A stretch of 64,000 nucleotides of DNA from Maratus speciosus (Eukaryota > Arthropoda > Arachnida > Araneae > Salticidae). The translations under genes and the position numbers were made by a program. The notes under the pieces were generated by a model. It had not been told where the DNA came from. It was given only the letters and a program-made list of their open reading frames with translations, and ran no database searches. Shown piece by piece: positions 1-11,653 of this stretch; the first letter of the stretch is position 1; every line of letters starts with the position of its first letter. The stretch covers positions 197,534,559-197,598,558 of the forward strand of contig OZ010788.1 of NCBI GenBank assembly GCA_963932465.1, given 5' to 3'.

Positions 1-758
1 TGTTGCAACCACCTGGGGATTTCAGGAGCAAAAAATGTTCTTAATTGCGTTTTTCGTGATATTGAGGGGTCTAACATTTTGAAATTTGGCATGGTAATTA
101 CAAGATGAAAAATGCTTTCAAAAAACAGTCCAAAGAAAATTTAAAAATTAAAAGGATGAAGTGAGCAAAAGGCGTTCTAAAAGCGTCCTAAATTACGATT
201 TTTATGCAATCCGATGACAAGTAACAAATCGATTTCAAAAATAATCGTTGCAAGTGATAAAACCTGCTCAAACATAAGCTATATTTTATGTCGGTGCCAC
301 TACCACCAGAGGATTGCCGAAGTAAAAAACTTTCTAATTTGCTATTTCTGTGATACTCAAGAGGCTAGAATCTTTAAACATGGCATGGCAGTTACTCATA
401 AAATATAAATGGTCTCAAAAGAACAGTAAAAAATAAAGGAACAACAAACGTTCTAAAAAAGCCTTTAAAAACTTTCTAAATTACGTTTTCTATGGAATAT
501 TAAGAAATACCAAACTGATTTCAAAATTAATGTTGGCAAATTAATGATGACAGTCTCTGTTTCAACATAGGCATTTTATGTTAGTGCCTCTACCACAAGA
601 GAGGTGGTAGACCGTTAGACAAGAAGCTTGGAATTTGACATGATGATTAATTTTAAGATGTAAATGCGTATTAAGAACGGTTTCTAAAAAATTCAAAACT
701 TCAAATGAATACTGAAGTGAGCATAAATGCTTCAAAATATTTTCTAAATTATCATTTA
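1..758 (-). repeat. Inverted arm of a ~300 bp tandem repeat array
   Basis: About two and a half units of a roughly 300 bp repeat, in the orientation opposite to the array that starts near 963. Each unit has a run equivalent to 'accgacataaaatatagc', a stretch around 'gaaatcggtt', and a stretch around 'ttagaacg', all reverse complemented here. The first bases after the Helitron end at 759 read, on the - strand, 'TAAATGATAATTTAG', which also occurs at 963 on the + strand. The two arms are therefore mirror images around the 759-962 spacer. I see no gene here; short open frames fall inside repeat units. Confidence 0.75.
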
Positions 759-962
759 CTAGCAAACACCGCGGCTTTGCTCGCGTAATAGTTGAAATAT
801 TCCAAGTGATATTTGCTTGATTATTTTTTATTAGAAGAACACTTTTTGGAATAATTCAAACATTACAAATTAAGCCACAGTTTGACTAAACTTCATTATA
901 AAAGTGCAATAGATAGAAATGAGATTTTAATTAATAAGAAGAACTAAAACTAATTCCAAATA
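759..962 (-). mobile_element. Helitron 3' terminal segment at the centre of the inverted arrays
   Basis: Read on the - strand the segment ends GCGAGCAAAGCCGCGG...GCTAG followed by T, the CTAG^T end expected of Helitrons, with a GC-rich partly palindromic stretch just before it. The rest (sharing 'aagccacagtttgactaaac') is homologous to 10440-11216, which lies in the opposite orientation and also ends CTAG^T. A matching 5' end on the - strand (TCTATACTAATATTATAAAG) is at 10437, so this may be the 3' end of one large Helitron spanning 759-10437, with the tandem array and later insertions inside. That long pairing is inference. Confidence 0.6.
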
Positions 963-2575
963 AATGATAATTTAGAAAGTATTTTGAGACTTTAATGCTT
1001 ATTTCATATTTCATACACTTATTTCAGTATTCATTTGAAGTTGTGAATTTTTTGAAACCATCTTAACACATTTGCATCTTAAAATTAACCATCCTGTCAA
1101 ATTCCAAGCTTCTTGTCTAACAGTCTATCATCTCTCTGGTGTTAGTGGCACCAACATAAAATGCCGAAACAGAGTTGAAATAGAATGCCTCGAAAAATGT
1201 TGAAACAGAGACTCTGTCACTATTAATTTGCCAACATTAACCTTGAAATCGGTTGGTATTTCTAATATTCTATAGAAAACGAAATTTAGATGTTTTTAAA
1301 GGCTTGTTGTTCTTGCCAACCAGGTGGTAGTGACACCGGCCACGGCCAAACTCGATCGACCGGCATGAAATATAGCCCGTATAGGATCGGGGACTATCAC
1401 TCTTGATACGCAAACCAATAACTTCTGTAATCGGTTTATTATTTCCTGAGATTCCATAGAAATTGTAATTTAGGACTCTTTTAGAATGCTTTTCGCTCCT
1501 TCCCTTCGCTTCACCCCTTTTTTATTTCGAATTTATTTTCGACTGTTCTTAGAGGACATTTATATTTTATAATTGACTACCGTGCTATATTTAAAGTTTC
1601 TAGCCTCTTTCGTACCGCAGAAATCTCAATTTAGAAAGTTTTTTGCTCCTGCAACCCTCTAGGGGTTGTGGCACCGACATAAAATATAGCTTATGTTTGA
1701 ACAGGTTCTATCACCATCAATTTTCAACCATTATATTTGAAATCGGTTTCGTATTTCATACGATTGTGTAAAAATCGTAATTTAGAACACTTATAGAACG
1801 CTTTTCGCTCACTTCATCCTTTTAAATTAGGAATATTCTTTCGACAATTCTTGGAAAGCATTTGCATCTTTGAAGTAATTACCATTCCAAATTTAAAATG
1901 TTAGACCCCCTCTTTAACACAGAAAACGCAATTTAGAATATTTTTTGCTCCTGTGCTCCCAGGTGGTAGTGACAACAACGTAAAATATAAGCTATGTTGG
2001 AGCGGGGGCTGTCATCATCAATTTGAAACCATTACTTCTGAAATCGGTTTATATTTCCTGAGATTGCGTAGAAATCGCTATTAAGAACGTTTTTAGAACG
2101 CTTTTCGTTTATTTTCACCTCATTTAAATTTCAAATTTTTAAGTAGCTCGTCTCAGAGAGCATTTACATCTCATAAGTAATTACCATGCCTAATTTCAAG
2201 TTGCTAGCCCGTTCAGTATCACAAAAATCATAATTTAGAACGTTTTTAAAATGCAACCGCAAGGTGGTAGTGACGCCGACATGAAGTAGATCCTATATTC
2301 GAGCAAGGGCTGTCATCATCAATTTCCAATCATTACTTTTGAAATCGGTTGGGTACTTTCTGAGATTGCGTAGAAATCGTCATTTTGAAAGTTTTTTAGA
2401 ACTCTTTTCGCGCATTCCCGACCCTTTTAAATTTCGAATTTTTTAAGAAATGTTCTTAGAGATCATTTATATCTTATATGTAACTATCATTCCAAATTTC
2501 ATGTTTCTAGGCCCTTTAGTAACACAAAAATTGCATTTTCGGACGGTTTTTTTTTTCTCCTGCACCCCTTTGGGG
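963..2575 (+). repeat. ~300 bp tandem repeat array, direct arm (first part)
   Basis: Five or so diverged units. The anchor 'aaatcggtt' recurs near 1252, 1428, 1742, 2041 and 2343, giving a period near 300 bp after the first shortened unit. Each unit also carries 'ggtggtagtgac', 'cataaaatatagc' and a 'ttagaacgttttt' stretch. There is no credible coding sequence. The array is cut at 2575 by a 4.1 kb insertion and resumes at 6684. Confidence 0.8.
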
Positions 2576-2829
2576 GGGAGAGTTTCACAGGGCACGGTAT
2601 AATTACTTTTTCCTGCGTTTTCCTCCCCAAAGGTTAAAACGGGGCTGTGGAACGGGAAAGGACAGTTGACGGGACATTCGCGTCTGTTACTTGGCGATGA
2701 GAGAAAGAGCCAAGCATTGAATTGCAGAAATAGGACAGTTTTTTAAACACCGGCCTGATATAAAAATTTAAATGAATCCGATAACATATGAACCTTTTTC
2801 AATGGATACGACTTTCACGAGTATATGGA

Positions 2830-3495
2830 TGTTCTCAAATACAAAGGCGCAACTTTATGCGTTTTGAACCGAATTTCCGAAAGAAAAAAAAAACAGCCAG
2901 AGAAAGGAGAAAAACCGTTTTGACCAAAATTGTTTAGAATTCGATAATTAATTTATTTATCAAAGAACAGAAAACTCATTTCTACTCCAAATCGCTTCCA
3001 TAGTCAACCCTGACAATTTTGTACTTCTACGTTTAAAAATGAGTTAGTACATGTGTCAGAAAGTTTCACGCTTGTGCCCATTTTATACATTTCTGAACAA
3101 GAATTAATTGGATTTGAGAACAGCCTGAATAAATTACAAATTACATAAAAATGACAAGTCTGATTATTGAAACGATTGGAAACGAATGTTATTTTCCATT
3201 TTTTGATAAATAAATTACTTATTGAGTTATAAGCGATTCTTGTCACGTGACGACAGGTTTTTCTCCTTTCCCGTGCTATCACTTAGTGAAATTTGATTCA
3301 AAACGCCACTTTGACAGTATTTTTTTATAGATCTTTTGCTTTATAAAAAAAATGACAACACCATTCAATTACGAAGTTTCTGAATAAGAATACCTGCCCA
3401 TTTTATACATTTCTGAACGAGAATTAATTTAGAAATGTGTCAGAAAGTAGCTTCTTTGGATTTGAGAACAGCCTTAATAAATTACAAAGAAATAT
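2830..3495. repeat. Interspersed repeat with inverted and direct internal copies
   Basis: The stretch 3185-3490 (gataaataaattactta..., tgacagtattttt..., ttggatttgagaacagcc) has a diverged direct copy at 44030-44320. Inside this locus, 2890-2990 is an approximate inverted copy of 3170-3300, and 'ggatttgagaacagcc' occurs twice as a direct repeat (about 3111 and 3460). It looks like a decayed foldback or complex repeat. No coding potential was seen. Confidence 0.55.
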
Positions 3496-3714
3496 TTTCA
3501 AAAATCTACTTTTATTATACAGCTTCAAAAGTTATCATTTTTTAATCATCTTTTCTCTTTTATTCTAAACTATATTATTATTATTATTTTATGAATCTTT
3601 ATTTGAATGCTGAAAAGTCTTTAGTTTCTAAGTAATAATTAAGGTTGCTATTGTGTAATTTGTCTGGAAGAGACATAATCTATAATATACTGAAAAATTT
3701 TCCCATAAATATGT

Positions 3715-3960
3715 ACGCTGTAATCTTGACCCGACCGGCCTATATTTGTTTGTATATTTTTTTTTTCATGGGCCGGGGCAGATCCGTTTTTACTGAATTT
3801 TGTTCGGGCTGGGTCCTGAACTGTGAAAATATCTGCCTGGGCCGAACTTTTAATTTTACGCTGACCGGGTCAAGATAATTTTTGTTCGGGCCGGGCTGAG
3901 CTGAGCCTGGTCCTGGAAATTCGGCCCGTGCAGATTTCCAGCTCTGAGCTGAATTTTCTC
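3715..3960. repeat. GC-rich repeat-like block (gggccggg motifs)
   Basis: A 240 bp GC-rich island in AT-rich DNA. It contains repeated forms of 'ttcgggccgggc', 'gacccgaccgg' and 'gaccgggtcaagat', and ends near 'agatttccagctctgagct'. The base composition and internal repetition suggest a MITE or similar element, but neither end nor a target duplication could be fixed. The small open frame across it has no recognisable domain. Confidence 0.35.
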
Positions 3961-3969
3961 TCTGCTGGT

Positions 3970-5450
3970 TGTAAGCGTGACAACGTCAAAATATGATGCG
4001 ACAAAAAATGTTATTAAATTAAAACATTGAAGTTTGTGTATACAATATAATTAAAATAACTTTTATTATAAAGTTTTTATTTCATTAAAACTGCACAAAC
4101 AATAATAAATAAATACAATATGTAATTATTTGTCACTGTATATGACTGAAATTTTAAGTGAACATTTTGAATTACCTTTTAAATAATAATTTTTATAAAT
4201 ATGAAAGAAAAAAAAACACAATTAAGTTCATTTTTATGCAATGTAGTGTATTGTTTACCATACATTGTATATATCAGTGAAGTCAGCTTTCATTATTTAA
4301 ATCTAAATAATGTAACTAAATTTAAATATTGATACTTAAAGTAGTAATCTATTACCTTATTTTATTAAATTACTATTCTAATTAGATTATTAATGTCCAT
4401 TGCTTATATAACTTAATATTTTCAAACTAAATTAATTTTAAATTATATAAAAATTACTCTTGTACTCTGTGATATTAGAACTTTCTTCTACCTCTTCCCC
4501 CCTTCCTTTTTGCTTGTTTTATTTATGTTTATTATTTTGGACTTAATAATCTGAAATTAAATTAGTTTTAAAGCAAATAAAATTTACCCTTTTTGAAAGA
4601 TAAAATAAAAAATTTAAATGAAGGGGAATGTCTTATATGATAAAGTACGAATCAAAGCAATTTTGTTCAAACAAGTATTATGTTAATTTCTGAATATTTT
4701 TTATGAGCAAAATTTTCATGATTTAGCCAAAAATAATTTTTATCATTTCATTTAGGGAAAATAAGTATTATTACATATACCTAGAATAAGACCTTATCAA
4801 ATAGTGAAAGGCCCATTACATACAGTAAACCTGCCTTTTCATGGCAAGCATATCTTTAAAATTAGTTTTAATTATCCATTTTGCCGGATTTTTTATTTAA
4901 TTCCTTGCAACCACAATAAAATTATTTTGATAAATAATTTACAAGCTTTTTAAAACTGGAATATTTTATTTCAGTAATAGTTGTTACTTTTTGATCTGAT
5001 GAAATAAATAAAAATTATGCTCTGTTTTTCTAAAATCTAAAAAAGACGGGGTCCTTATAAAATATATTCCTATACGCCTGATAAAAAGAATATATTTATA
5101 TAAACTGATATATTGAACAATCAATAATACGGAACAGACATAATACAGTACACGTAAATTTACTGCAGCCTTAATTAATCAATATTTTTGTAATGGCATA
5201 AGACATACCAAGGTTAAAAAAACGTGCATTTTCTTTAAATCCAAATTTCTACTAAATAACCATCTCTAATATGTCAAATATAAATAAAAAATATAAACAG
5301 TCATCTCCACAAGCCCCACTCCCAGAGTAAAACCTGCATTGCTGCAATGTAACTTTTCAACTGTTTTATTATAGATCACAGTACTTTATTTGTTTCCTTG
5401 ATGTAAAGCATGTTTTAACAATATTTCAAAACAAAAATGCTCAATGATAA
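3970..5450. other. AT-rich stretch, no gene or element recognised
   Basis: Very AT-rich DNA with short homopolymers. Both strands were scanned for splice-flanked exons, terminal inverted repeats and long open frames, and nothing supportable was found. Confidence 0.5.
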
Positions 5451-5468
5451 ATTCAGCAGATGGCTTTG

Positions 5469-5509
5469 GTGTGTGCATGTGCGTGTTTGTGTGTGTGTGT
5501 GTGTGTGAG
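5469..5509. repeat. (GT)n microsatellite
   Basis: A run of imperfect then perfect GT dinucleotides followed by a short G-rich tail. Confidence 0.9.
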
Positions 5510-5639
5510 GAGGGGGGATCTTTCTGAAAGTTTTTGCTTGAGTTGAATGCTTATTAATGTAGTTTAAGTGCAAATCTTCCCTGCAACCACAGGAGCTTTA
5601 AAAATTCCCCCTGGAGAAAAATGCCTGATTTTAACCCTA

Positions 5640-6046
5640 GAAATATTAAAGAAATATTAAAGTTTCTAAATTACTTAACGCACTTAGTTTTTACTTATTC
5701 TCGTATTAAATATGGCAAAAAGGGTATACATATAACACATTAAATGAGTTAAAGGAAATATTTAAAAACAAAATTGCTAAAAAATTATTAAAATTTACAA
5801 ATTACGTAACGCACATAGTTTTTACTTATTCTCTTACTAAATGTGGAATAAAGGGGATTCATATAGCGTATTATAAAACATATTAAATGAGTTAAAAGAA
5901 AATTTAAAAAACAAAATTGCTAAAAAAGTTATTAAAATTTACAAATTATTTGACATATTCAAATTTTATGTATAATTCTCTTAGAATTATTAAAATTTAC
6001 AAATTATTTGACATATTCAAATTTTATGTATAATTCTCTTAGAATT
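5640..6046 (+). repeat. Tandem repeats, including a perfect 58 bp duplication
   Basis: Two diverged units of about 145 bp share 'cgcacttagtttttacttattctc'-like text. They are followed by a perfect 58 bp tandem duplication (5931-5988 and 5989-6046), which starts 'attaaaatttacaaatta' and ends 'ctcttagaatt'. The exactness of the last duplication means it is recent or is an assembly artefact. Confidence 0.85.
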
Positions 6047-6683
6047 ATGTACAAAAAGTCTATATAACTATGTGTTACAAAAACCAGACGTTGAAATTTT
6101 TTCTCAAAAACAAAACTAATAAAAAGTCATGTTTTCTAAATAATTTAAGCATCTTTTTTTTTATTCTCTTGACAATTGTAAACACACACACACCAATATA
6201 TATATATATATACATATTATAAATTTTAGATGTATCAAATTTTCAAAACAGAAACTGTAATATTCATTTCAATAAAATCATAATCAAAATACTTGTATTT
6301 TACTTGTTGCATACAATTCTATATCATGTAACCCAAGTACATCTAAACAATATTTTTTTAATTGAAGATTATCTTAAATAAATCTTTTTTGGAACTTGTT
6401 CTTGCCCAGTATATTAATAAACATGAAATATTTATTGATAGAGAGAAGGTACAATTTTTAAAATAAATATTTATTTTGTACGCGATTTTATTTTCTAATT
6501 CGTGTTCTGGCGGGACCAATCCTACATGTTGATTATTTTCTATATAATAAATAATATTCAGTTAGCCAAACAAGGGATAAACTGCTTAATACAGTAACCC
6601 TACTCGGGCGCCGTAGCTTAGGGGCATTTAAAGCTGGGGGAGAATTCTATTGTCCGTGTGACCCGTGCCCAGCGTACCCGAGT

Positions 6684-6898
6684 CCCTTTGGGGATAATAG
6701 CACCGACATAAAATGTAGCCTATGTTGGAGCAAGGGTTGCCATCATCATTTTGACACCATTATTTTTGAAATCGGTTTGGTACTTCTTAAAATTGCGTAA
6801 AAATCGCCATTTAGAACGTTTTTTAGAACGCCCTTTTGTGCATTTTCATCCCTTTTTAAATTTCGAATATTTTAAGGAATGTTCTTAGAGATCATTTA
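6684..6898 (+). repeat. ~300 bp tandem repeat array, part between the insertion and the Helitron
   Basis: Continuation of the array unit (accgacataaaatgtagc, gaaatcggtttggtac, ttagaacgtttttt). It is interrupted at 6898 by a Helitron and resumes at 9864. Confidence 0.8.
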
Positions 6899-9863
6899 TC
6901 TATATATATAAAAGCCGTTCTCTGTATGTATGTCCTTTATACAAATCTTCAATTTTTGACCGAGTTGCATGAAACTTGCTGTAACTACGTTTTAGAACGT
7001 GGAAAAGGTCGCTGTCTACTTGAAAAATATATCAGATCACTCTTTAACACTTTTTTCAACCACCTCCCATAATTTAACATTATAGAAATATCTCTTTTAT
7101 TTAATTTCTAATTCAATCGTTTCTTTTCTGTTGCCACACACTAAAAAGCGGCACAATAATTAAAAAAAAAAAATAACGATAACCCCCGTATTTTTTGTTT
7201 TTAGGACCCAATAAAAATTCAAATTTTCTGGCTATATTTTTGCATTTTTGAAATTGACGTCATCAGAAAATGAACATTTTTCCTGTATATATGTAAAAAC
7301 TTTAGCAAAACACGCGTTAAAATGACGTAGTATATTCATTTGGATGTTTTTAAAGTTAAAAAATCTATTTTAATACAGGAGTTTTAATTTCAAGAAAACA
7401 ATTTAGGAAAAGATAATAATAAAAAAAAAATCGTTTGCTAGATATGACGTCAATTTCTGTTTAACTGACATAACTTTCTAATGATGTTTTATTCTTTCTC
7501 CTGATGTTCTGAAATTAATCCCTATTATTATCATCCATAAAGTGAAAGGTATATTTTTAGGCCACGCGAATTTAAAATTTCAGTAAATGCTAGGGCATTT
7601 GGGTGTATTTATTGCTTTTTCCGCGTATTGTCAGGGAAATCGTAAAAAGCTGAAACACTTTACCATAATTACGTCAAAATGACGCGTTTTTTCCTGAAAT
7701 TCAATTTTGTGAGATTTTAAATTAAGTTAAAATAATTTGAGGCTTTTCATAAACGTCAGGTTAAGCATTATTGTATGTTAATATTCTGTAATGAGTTACA
7801 TGTCAAGAATTCGCTAAAAACATGAATGGTGTTATGCTTTTGTAAGCAATAGGTATAAGTAACATTTGTTAAAGTACGCCAAATAGCGGGCAGCCTGATT
7901 ATCGAAGATTAACCCATTTGCACTTATAAAGGTAAAAATAGTTCAGCATTTGTTGTTGTTGTTTATTATTCAATAGCAAAATTTGAAGTTCGCCAAAATA
8001 TAATATATATATATATATATATATATTTCAAGATTAACCCTTTCGCTGAGCAGCCCGAGATATGCTCGGGCATGCATTTTTCCGTCAAATTAATACTATT
8101 TGATTATTCCCATCAGTTATTTTTTTAGCGAAAACTTTGATTTAATCAGTGCATTTTCCCCGATTACTATAGTAAAAAATTTCTGCTTTAAAGAAACGGT
8201 GATGAACGATAAAAAATTCTGTAAAATACGCTCATCGCGAAGCATTACTTACGCAGCGAGAGGATTAATAGGTATGTAATTGAACTACTGAATTTTTTAT
8301 ATTTAAAATAAAACTTTAACGATAAGTACTTTAAATAGACGCAGAAACCTCATTTAAATATATTTTGCAGTTAAAATGTTTACCATAACATAGGCATTTC
8401 TATTTGATGAAAAAATATCAGGAAACAATTCACTAAATATGGCATCACTTTTATCAATATGTTGTCACTTTCAATAAATATTATGTCAAACTGATTTTAT
8501 AAAACGGTTGCTACGTTTTCTTTCCTATTTTGTTGGCATGCAATATCTTTAATTATACCATTTAGCTAAGTGTTTTAGTCCCTTAAATTCAACGATAACA
8601 TTCAGCGATTCATATTAAATACGATTACATAAAATATGTTTTTTCTACGATTTATATGAAATCGAACATGAAACATAGCAAATGTTTTCCAAGAGTTAGG
8701 GGTTTTTTTTAAAGAAAACTTTTAAGACTGGCATCAGGAATTTACTTTTTTTACTATTTATAGTAACCTTCATTAATGTGATAATTTTGAATAATTTAAT
8801 TTAAAATCTGTTTTTTTTTTTTTTTTCTTTTTTTAAATGACGTTTTTATTTTGTTTGTTGATTTAGTTCTGGAATATTGCACGAAAAAACTCCCACATGA
8901 TGAATTATTTACATTGTTTTAAGAGCAATCGGGTTCATCTTTTGTAATTGGGTTGCACGAATATTTAAAAAAAATATTCTTTCTTAAAAAAATTACCATA
9001 AAATACATAAAAAAAATTAGTAAATTGAGAATCACTTTTCAAACAAATAGCATTGAATGTACTTTTTGTTTTCCATTAGACGTTGAAAAAATCAAATGTG
9101 TGATGCTTAGAGGTTAAATAAATTGCAATAAAAGCAAAATTTATGGGTTAGGTCATTGCCGCCAAAAATATGATGTCGGCGTTACTCGTGGACATGCCTT
9201 TTCCTTATAATATTGCATTCAGAGAAAATGGGTTCATCTTTCGTAATTCTGGGTTGCAAATTTAAAAAGATCCATGCTTGAAAATTAATTTAAAATCCAT
9301 TAAATTCAGAAAATTGTATCTCAGTTTTATGATTTTTAATGATCAGTATTAAAAAATCAGAACCAATTAAAATCTCAAAATTGAGATTAATTTTCAAATA
9401 AATTTCATTTGTAATTTTTTCTGTTCAGTGTCAAAAATGAAATTGCGCATGTTTAGAAGTTAAAAAAAATTACAGTAAAGGCACAATTTATAGGTTTAGT
9501 CGTTGATACCATCAGTATGATGTCAGCGTTACTCACTAACATAATTTTTACTTTATAATGTATATATATGCTATACCATCGAGAATTTTACTAAATAATA
9601 TGCCAGTTGGTTGATTTTTTTGTTCGTTTACAAGGAAAATCACATATTTTTCTGTTACACCAGCCAAGAAAACGAGCATTCTAATATTTAAAGCTAAGGG
9701 ATTGTACTATGATTGCGATACAATAACGTCATGTTTTCTGATTGTCTTTATTTGCGGACGGGAGTGCATAAATCTCAGTTATTATAGCCATATTTCATTT
9801 TAATTTATTTTAACCGGAAGACCCCTCATAATTGACACGGGCGACGCCGGGTAGTTCTGCTAG
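6899..9863 (+). mobile_element. Non-autonomous Helitron, complete, 2965 bp
   Basis: It starts TCTATATATATAAAAGCCG and ends with a GC-rich near-palindrome (cgggcgacgccggg) followed by TTCTGCTAG. It sits exactly between A (6898) and T (9864). Removing it restores the array sequence 'atcattta^tatctaataag' seen in other units (2460, 10160), which independently confirms both ends. No Rep/helicase coding was seen, so mobilisation would need a partner. The 3' half contains two tandem ~200 bp blocks (about 9020-9220 and 9350-9560) that are related to each other and to 29030-29267. It also carries a piggyBac-like MITE and AT microsatellites. Confidence 0.88.
8038..8264. mobile_element. piggyBac-like MITE, 227 bp
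   Basis: Flanked on both sides by TTAA (8034-8037 and 8265-8268). The ends CCCTTTCGCTGAG and, reversed, TCCTCTCGCTGCG form an imperfect terminal inverted repeat of about 14 bp. TTAA duplication with C-rich ends is the piggyBac pattern. It contains no coding sequence and is nested in the Helitron. Confidence 0.7.
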
Positions 9864-10437
9864 TATCTAATAAGTAACTACCATGCCAAATTCCCTGTAT
9901 CTGAGCCCTTCAGTAACACAAAAACCGCAATTTCGAACATTTTTTTGCTCCTGCACCCCCATTAAGGGGTAGTGGCACCGACATAAAATGTAGCCTATGT
10001 TGGAGCAAGGGTTATCACCATCATTTTGACACCATTATTTTTTTAATCGGTTAGGTACTTCTTGAGATTGCGTAAAAATCGCCATTTAGAACGGTTTTTT
10101 AGAAAGCTTTTCGCCCATTTTCACCGCTTTTTAATTTGGATTTTTTTATAAAGAAATGTCCTTTTAGAGATCATTAGTATCTTATAAGTAACTACCCTTC
10201 CAAATTCCATGTTTCTAGGCCCTTCAGTAACACAAAAAGCACATTTTTAGAACGTTTTTTGCTGCTGCACCCCCTTTTGGCCAGTGGCAAGGATATAAGA
10301 TATAGCCTATGTTCTAAGTTAGACTAACACCATCATTTTGATACCATTACTTTTGGAATCGGGGAATCGTTTCGGTAGTTCCAGAGCTTACCTCTTACAA
10401 ATAAACAATTTTTACCTCTTTATAATATTAGTATAGA
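9864..10437 (+). repeat. ~300 bp tandem array, last units, ending in a reversed Helitron 5' end
   Basis: Two more units of the array (anchors near 10045 and 10360). They run into 'ctctttataatattagtataga^t', which on the - strand reads A^TCTATACTAATATTATAAAGAG, a typical Helitron 5' terminus. This is the proposed start of the large - strand Helitron whose 3' end is at 759. Confidence 0.6.
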
Positions 10438-10439
10438 TA

Positions 10440-11216
10440 GATTTAGAATTAATTTTAGTTCTTATTAATTTAAGTCTCATTTCTGCCAAATGCACTGCAA
10501 TAAAGAAGTTTAGTCAAACTGTGGCTTAATTAGTAATTTTTGAATTAATTCCTAAAAGTACAGGGTGTCCATAGTTAAACGACCCTACTTTAAAGTTGTC
10601 TACATACCAAACTATTGGTTAGAAAATTGTGAAATTTTGTGGCGGACATCATGAAGAAATGGGAATTTGTTTGAGCGAAAAAAAAATTTAGTTCAAATTT
10701 TTGCCACCAGAGGGGTTTTTTAATAAATTACACAATTTTTAACAATTTAGCCACCACCCACTGAATACTTGGCCTCAGCTCTGAGAAAAATATGGTTGCT
10801 GTTGTAGGAGAATTTTTTTTCAGAGTTTGTACGGTCCGTTCAATTCGAACACCAATAATTTTTTTAAGTTTTTACGCTTTATTTTTTTCAGGGGCGGTCT
10901 GTATATTTGTCTTATTTAATCTGAGAAAAATAAAGCGTAAAAACTTTAAAAAATGTGTAATTCAATAAAAATCGCCCTCTGGTGGCAAAATATTGAACTA
11001 AAATACTTTTTCGCTCAAACAAATTTCCATTCTTCATTATGTCCGTCACAAAATTCCACAACTTTCTGACCAATAGTTTCGGCTGTAGACATCTTTAAAA
11101 TAGGGTCATTGAATTATGGACACCCTGTATATAATTTATTCTAATAAAAATTAGACATACAACTATCACTTGGCATTTTTGAACTATTACGCGAGCAAAA
11201 CAGCAGGTTTTGCTAG
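10440..11216 (+). mobile_element. Helitron 3' terminal segment interrupted by a MITE
   Basis: Homologous, in inverse orientation, to 759-962, and ending acgcgagcaaaacagcaggttttgCTAG^T. The homology continues across the foldback MITE at 10561-11127 once that is removed. The 5' part of this copy was not recognised. Confidence 0.6.
10561..11127. mobile_element. Foldback MITE of Tc1/mariner type, 567 bp
   Basis: Terminal inverted repeats begin CAGGGTGTCCATAGTTAAAC on the left and CAGGGTGTCCATAATTCAAT on the right (reversed), flanked by TA on both sides. The inverted arms extend inward for more than 100 bp (including 'cgctcaaacaaattt' and 'agcgtaaaaac'), so nearly the whole element can fold into a hairpin. 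No coding sequence. Removing it joins the two halves of the surrounding Helitron end. Confidence 0.85.
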
Positions 11217-11653
11217 TATTATACTAAATATCGTATTAAATTGGTTTCGCATCCTGCCAGGTATACTGTTTTTAGAAATTTAAAATTTCACATGCTATGC
11301 ATTGGAGGGTCCAAATTCGAAATCAAGCTCGGTAATTGATCTGCTTAGACGCATATAGACGTAAAGATGATGCACCGAACCTTTCTACGCGTATCAGGGT
11401 CTTTTTGCACTGACTGTATTTCTTTACTTCAACAACAGAAATTTTAGAAAGTTAAAATTAATTAAAACATACCCGAGGAATTTATCAAAATATCAACCAT
11501 TACCAAACTTAATTAATTTATAATTTTTTGAGTGTTTATAACTCGTAAACTGTCTTATGTGATAATAACTTTGGCAACAGAAAAAATTCGTAATTTTTTA
11601 ATCAGTTGATAACTATATGATGTATTTTCCGGAATTTTTACATTGTATACGTA
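11217..11653. other. AT-rich stretch, nothing recognised
   Basis: Lies between the Helitron end and the long-TIR transposon. No splice-flanked exon or repeat end was found. Confidence 0.5.

Larger units (their letters stand above)
2576..6683. mobile_element. 4.1 kb insertion into the tandem array, flanked by a 10 bp direct repeat
   Basis: The bases CCCTTTGGGG occur at 2566-2575 and again at 6684-6693, and the tandem unit reads continuously if the intervening DNA is removed. That is the signature of an insertion with a target duplication, although the motif is part palindrome and could be longer or shorter. No terminal inverted repeats or transposase were recognised, so the class is unknown. 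The insert is very AT-rich between about 3970 and 6600, with microsatellites and short tandem duplications and no gene. Confidence 0.5.
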
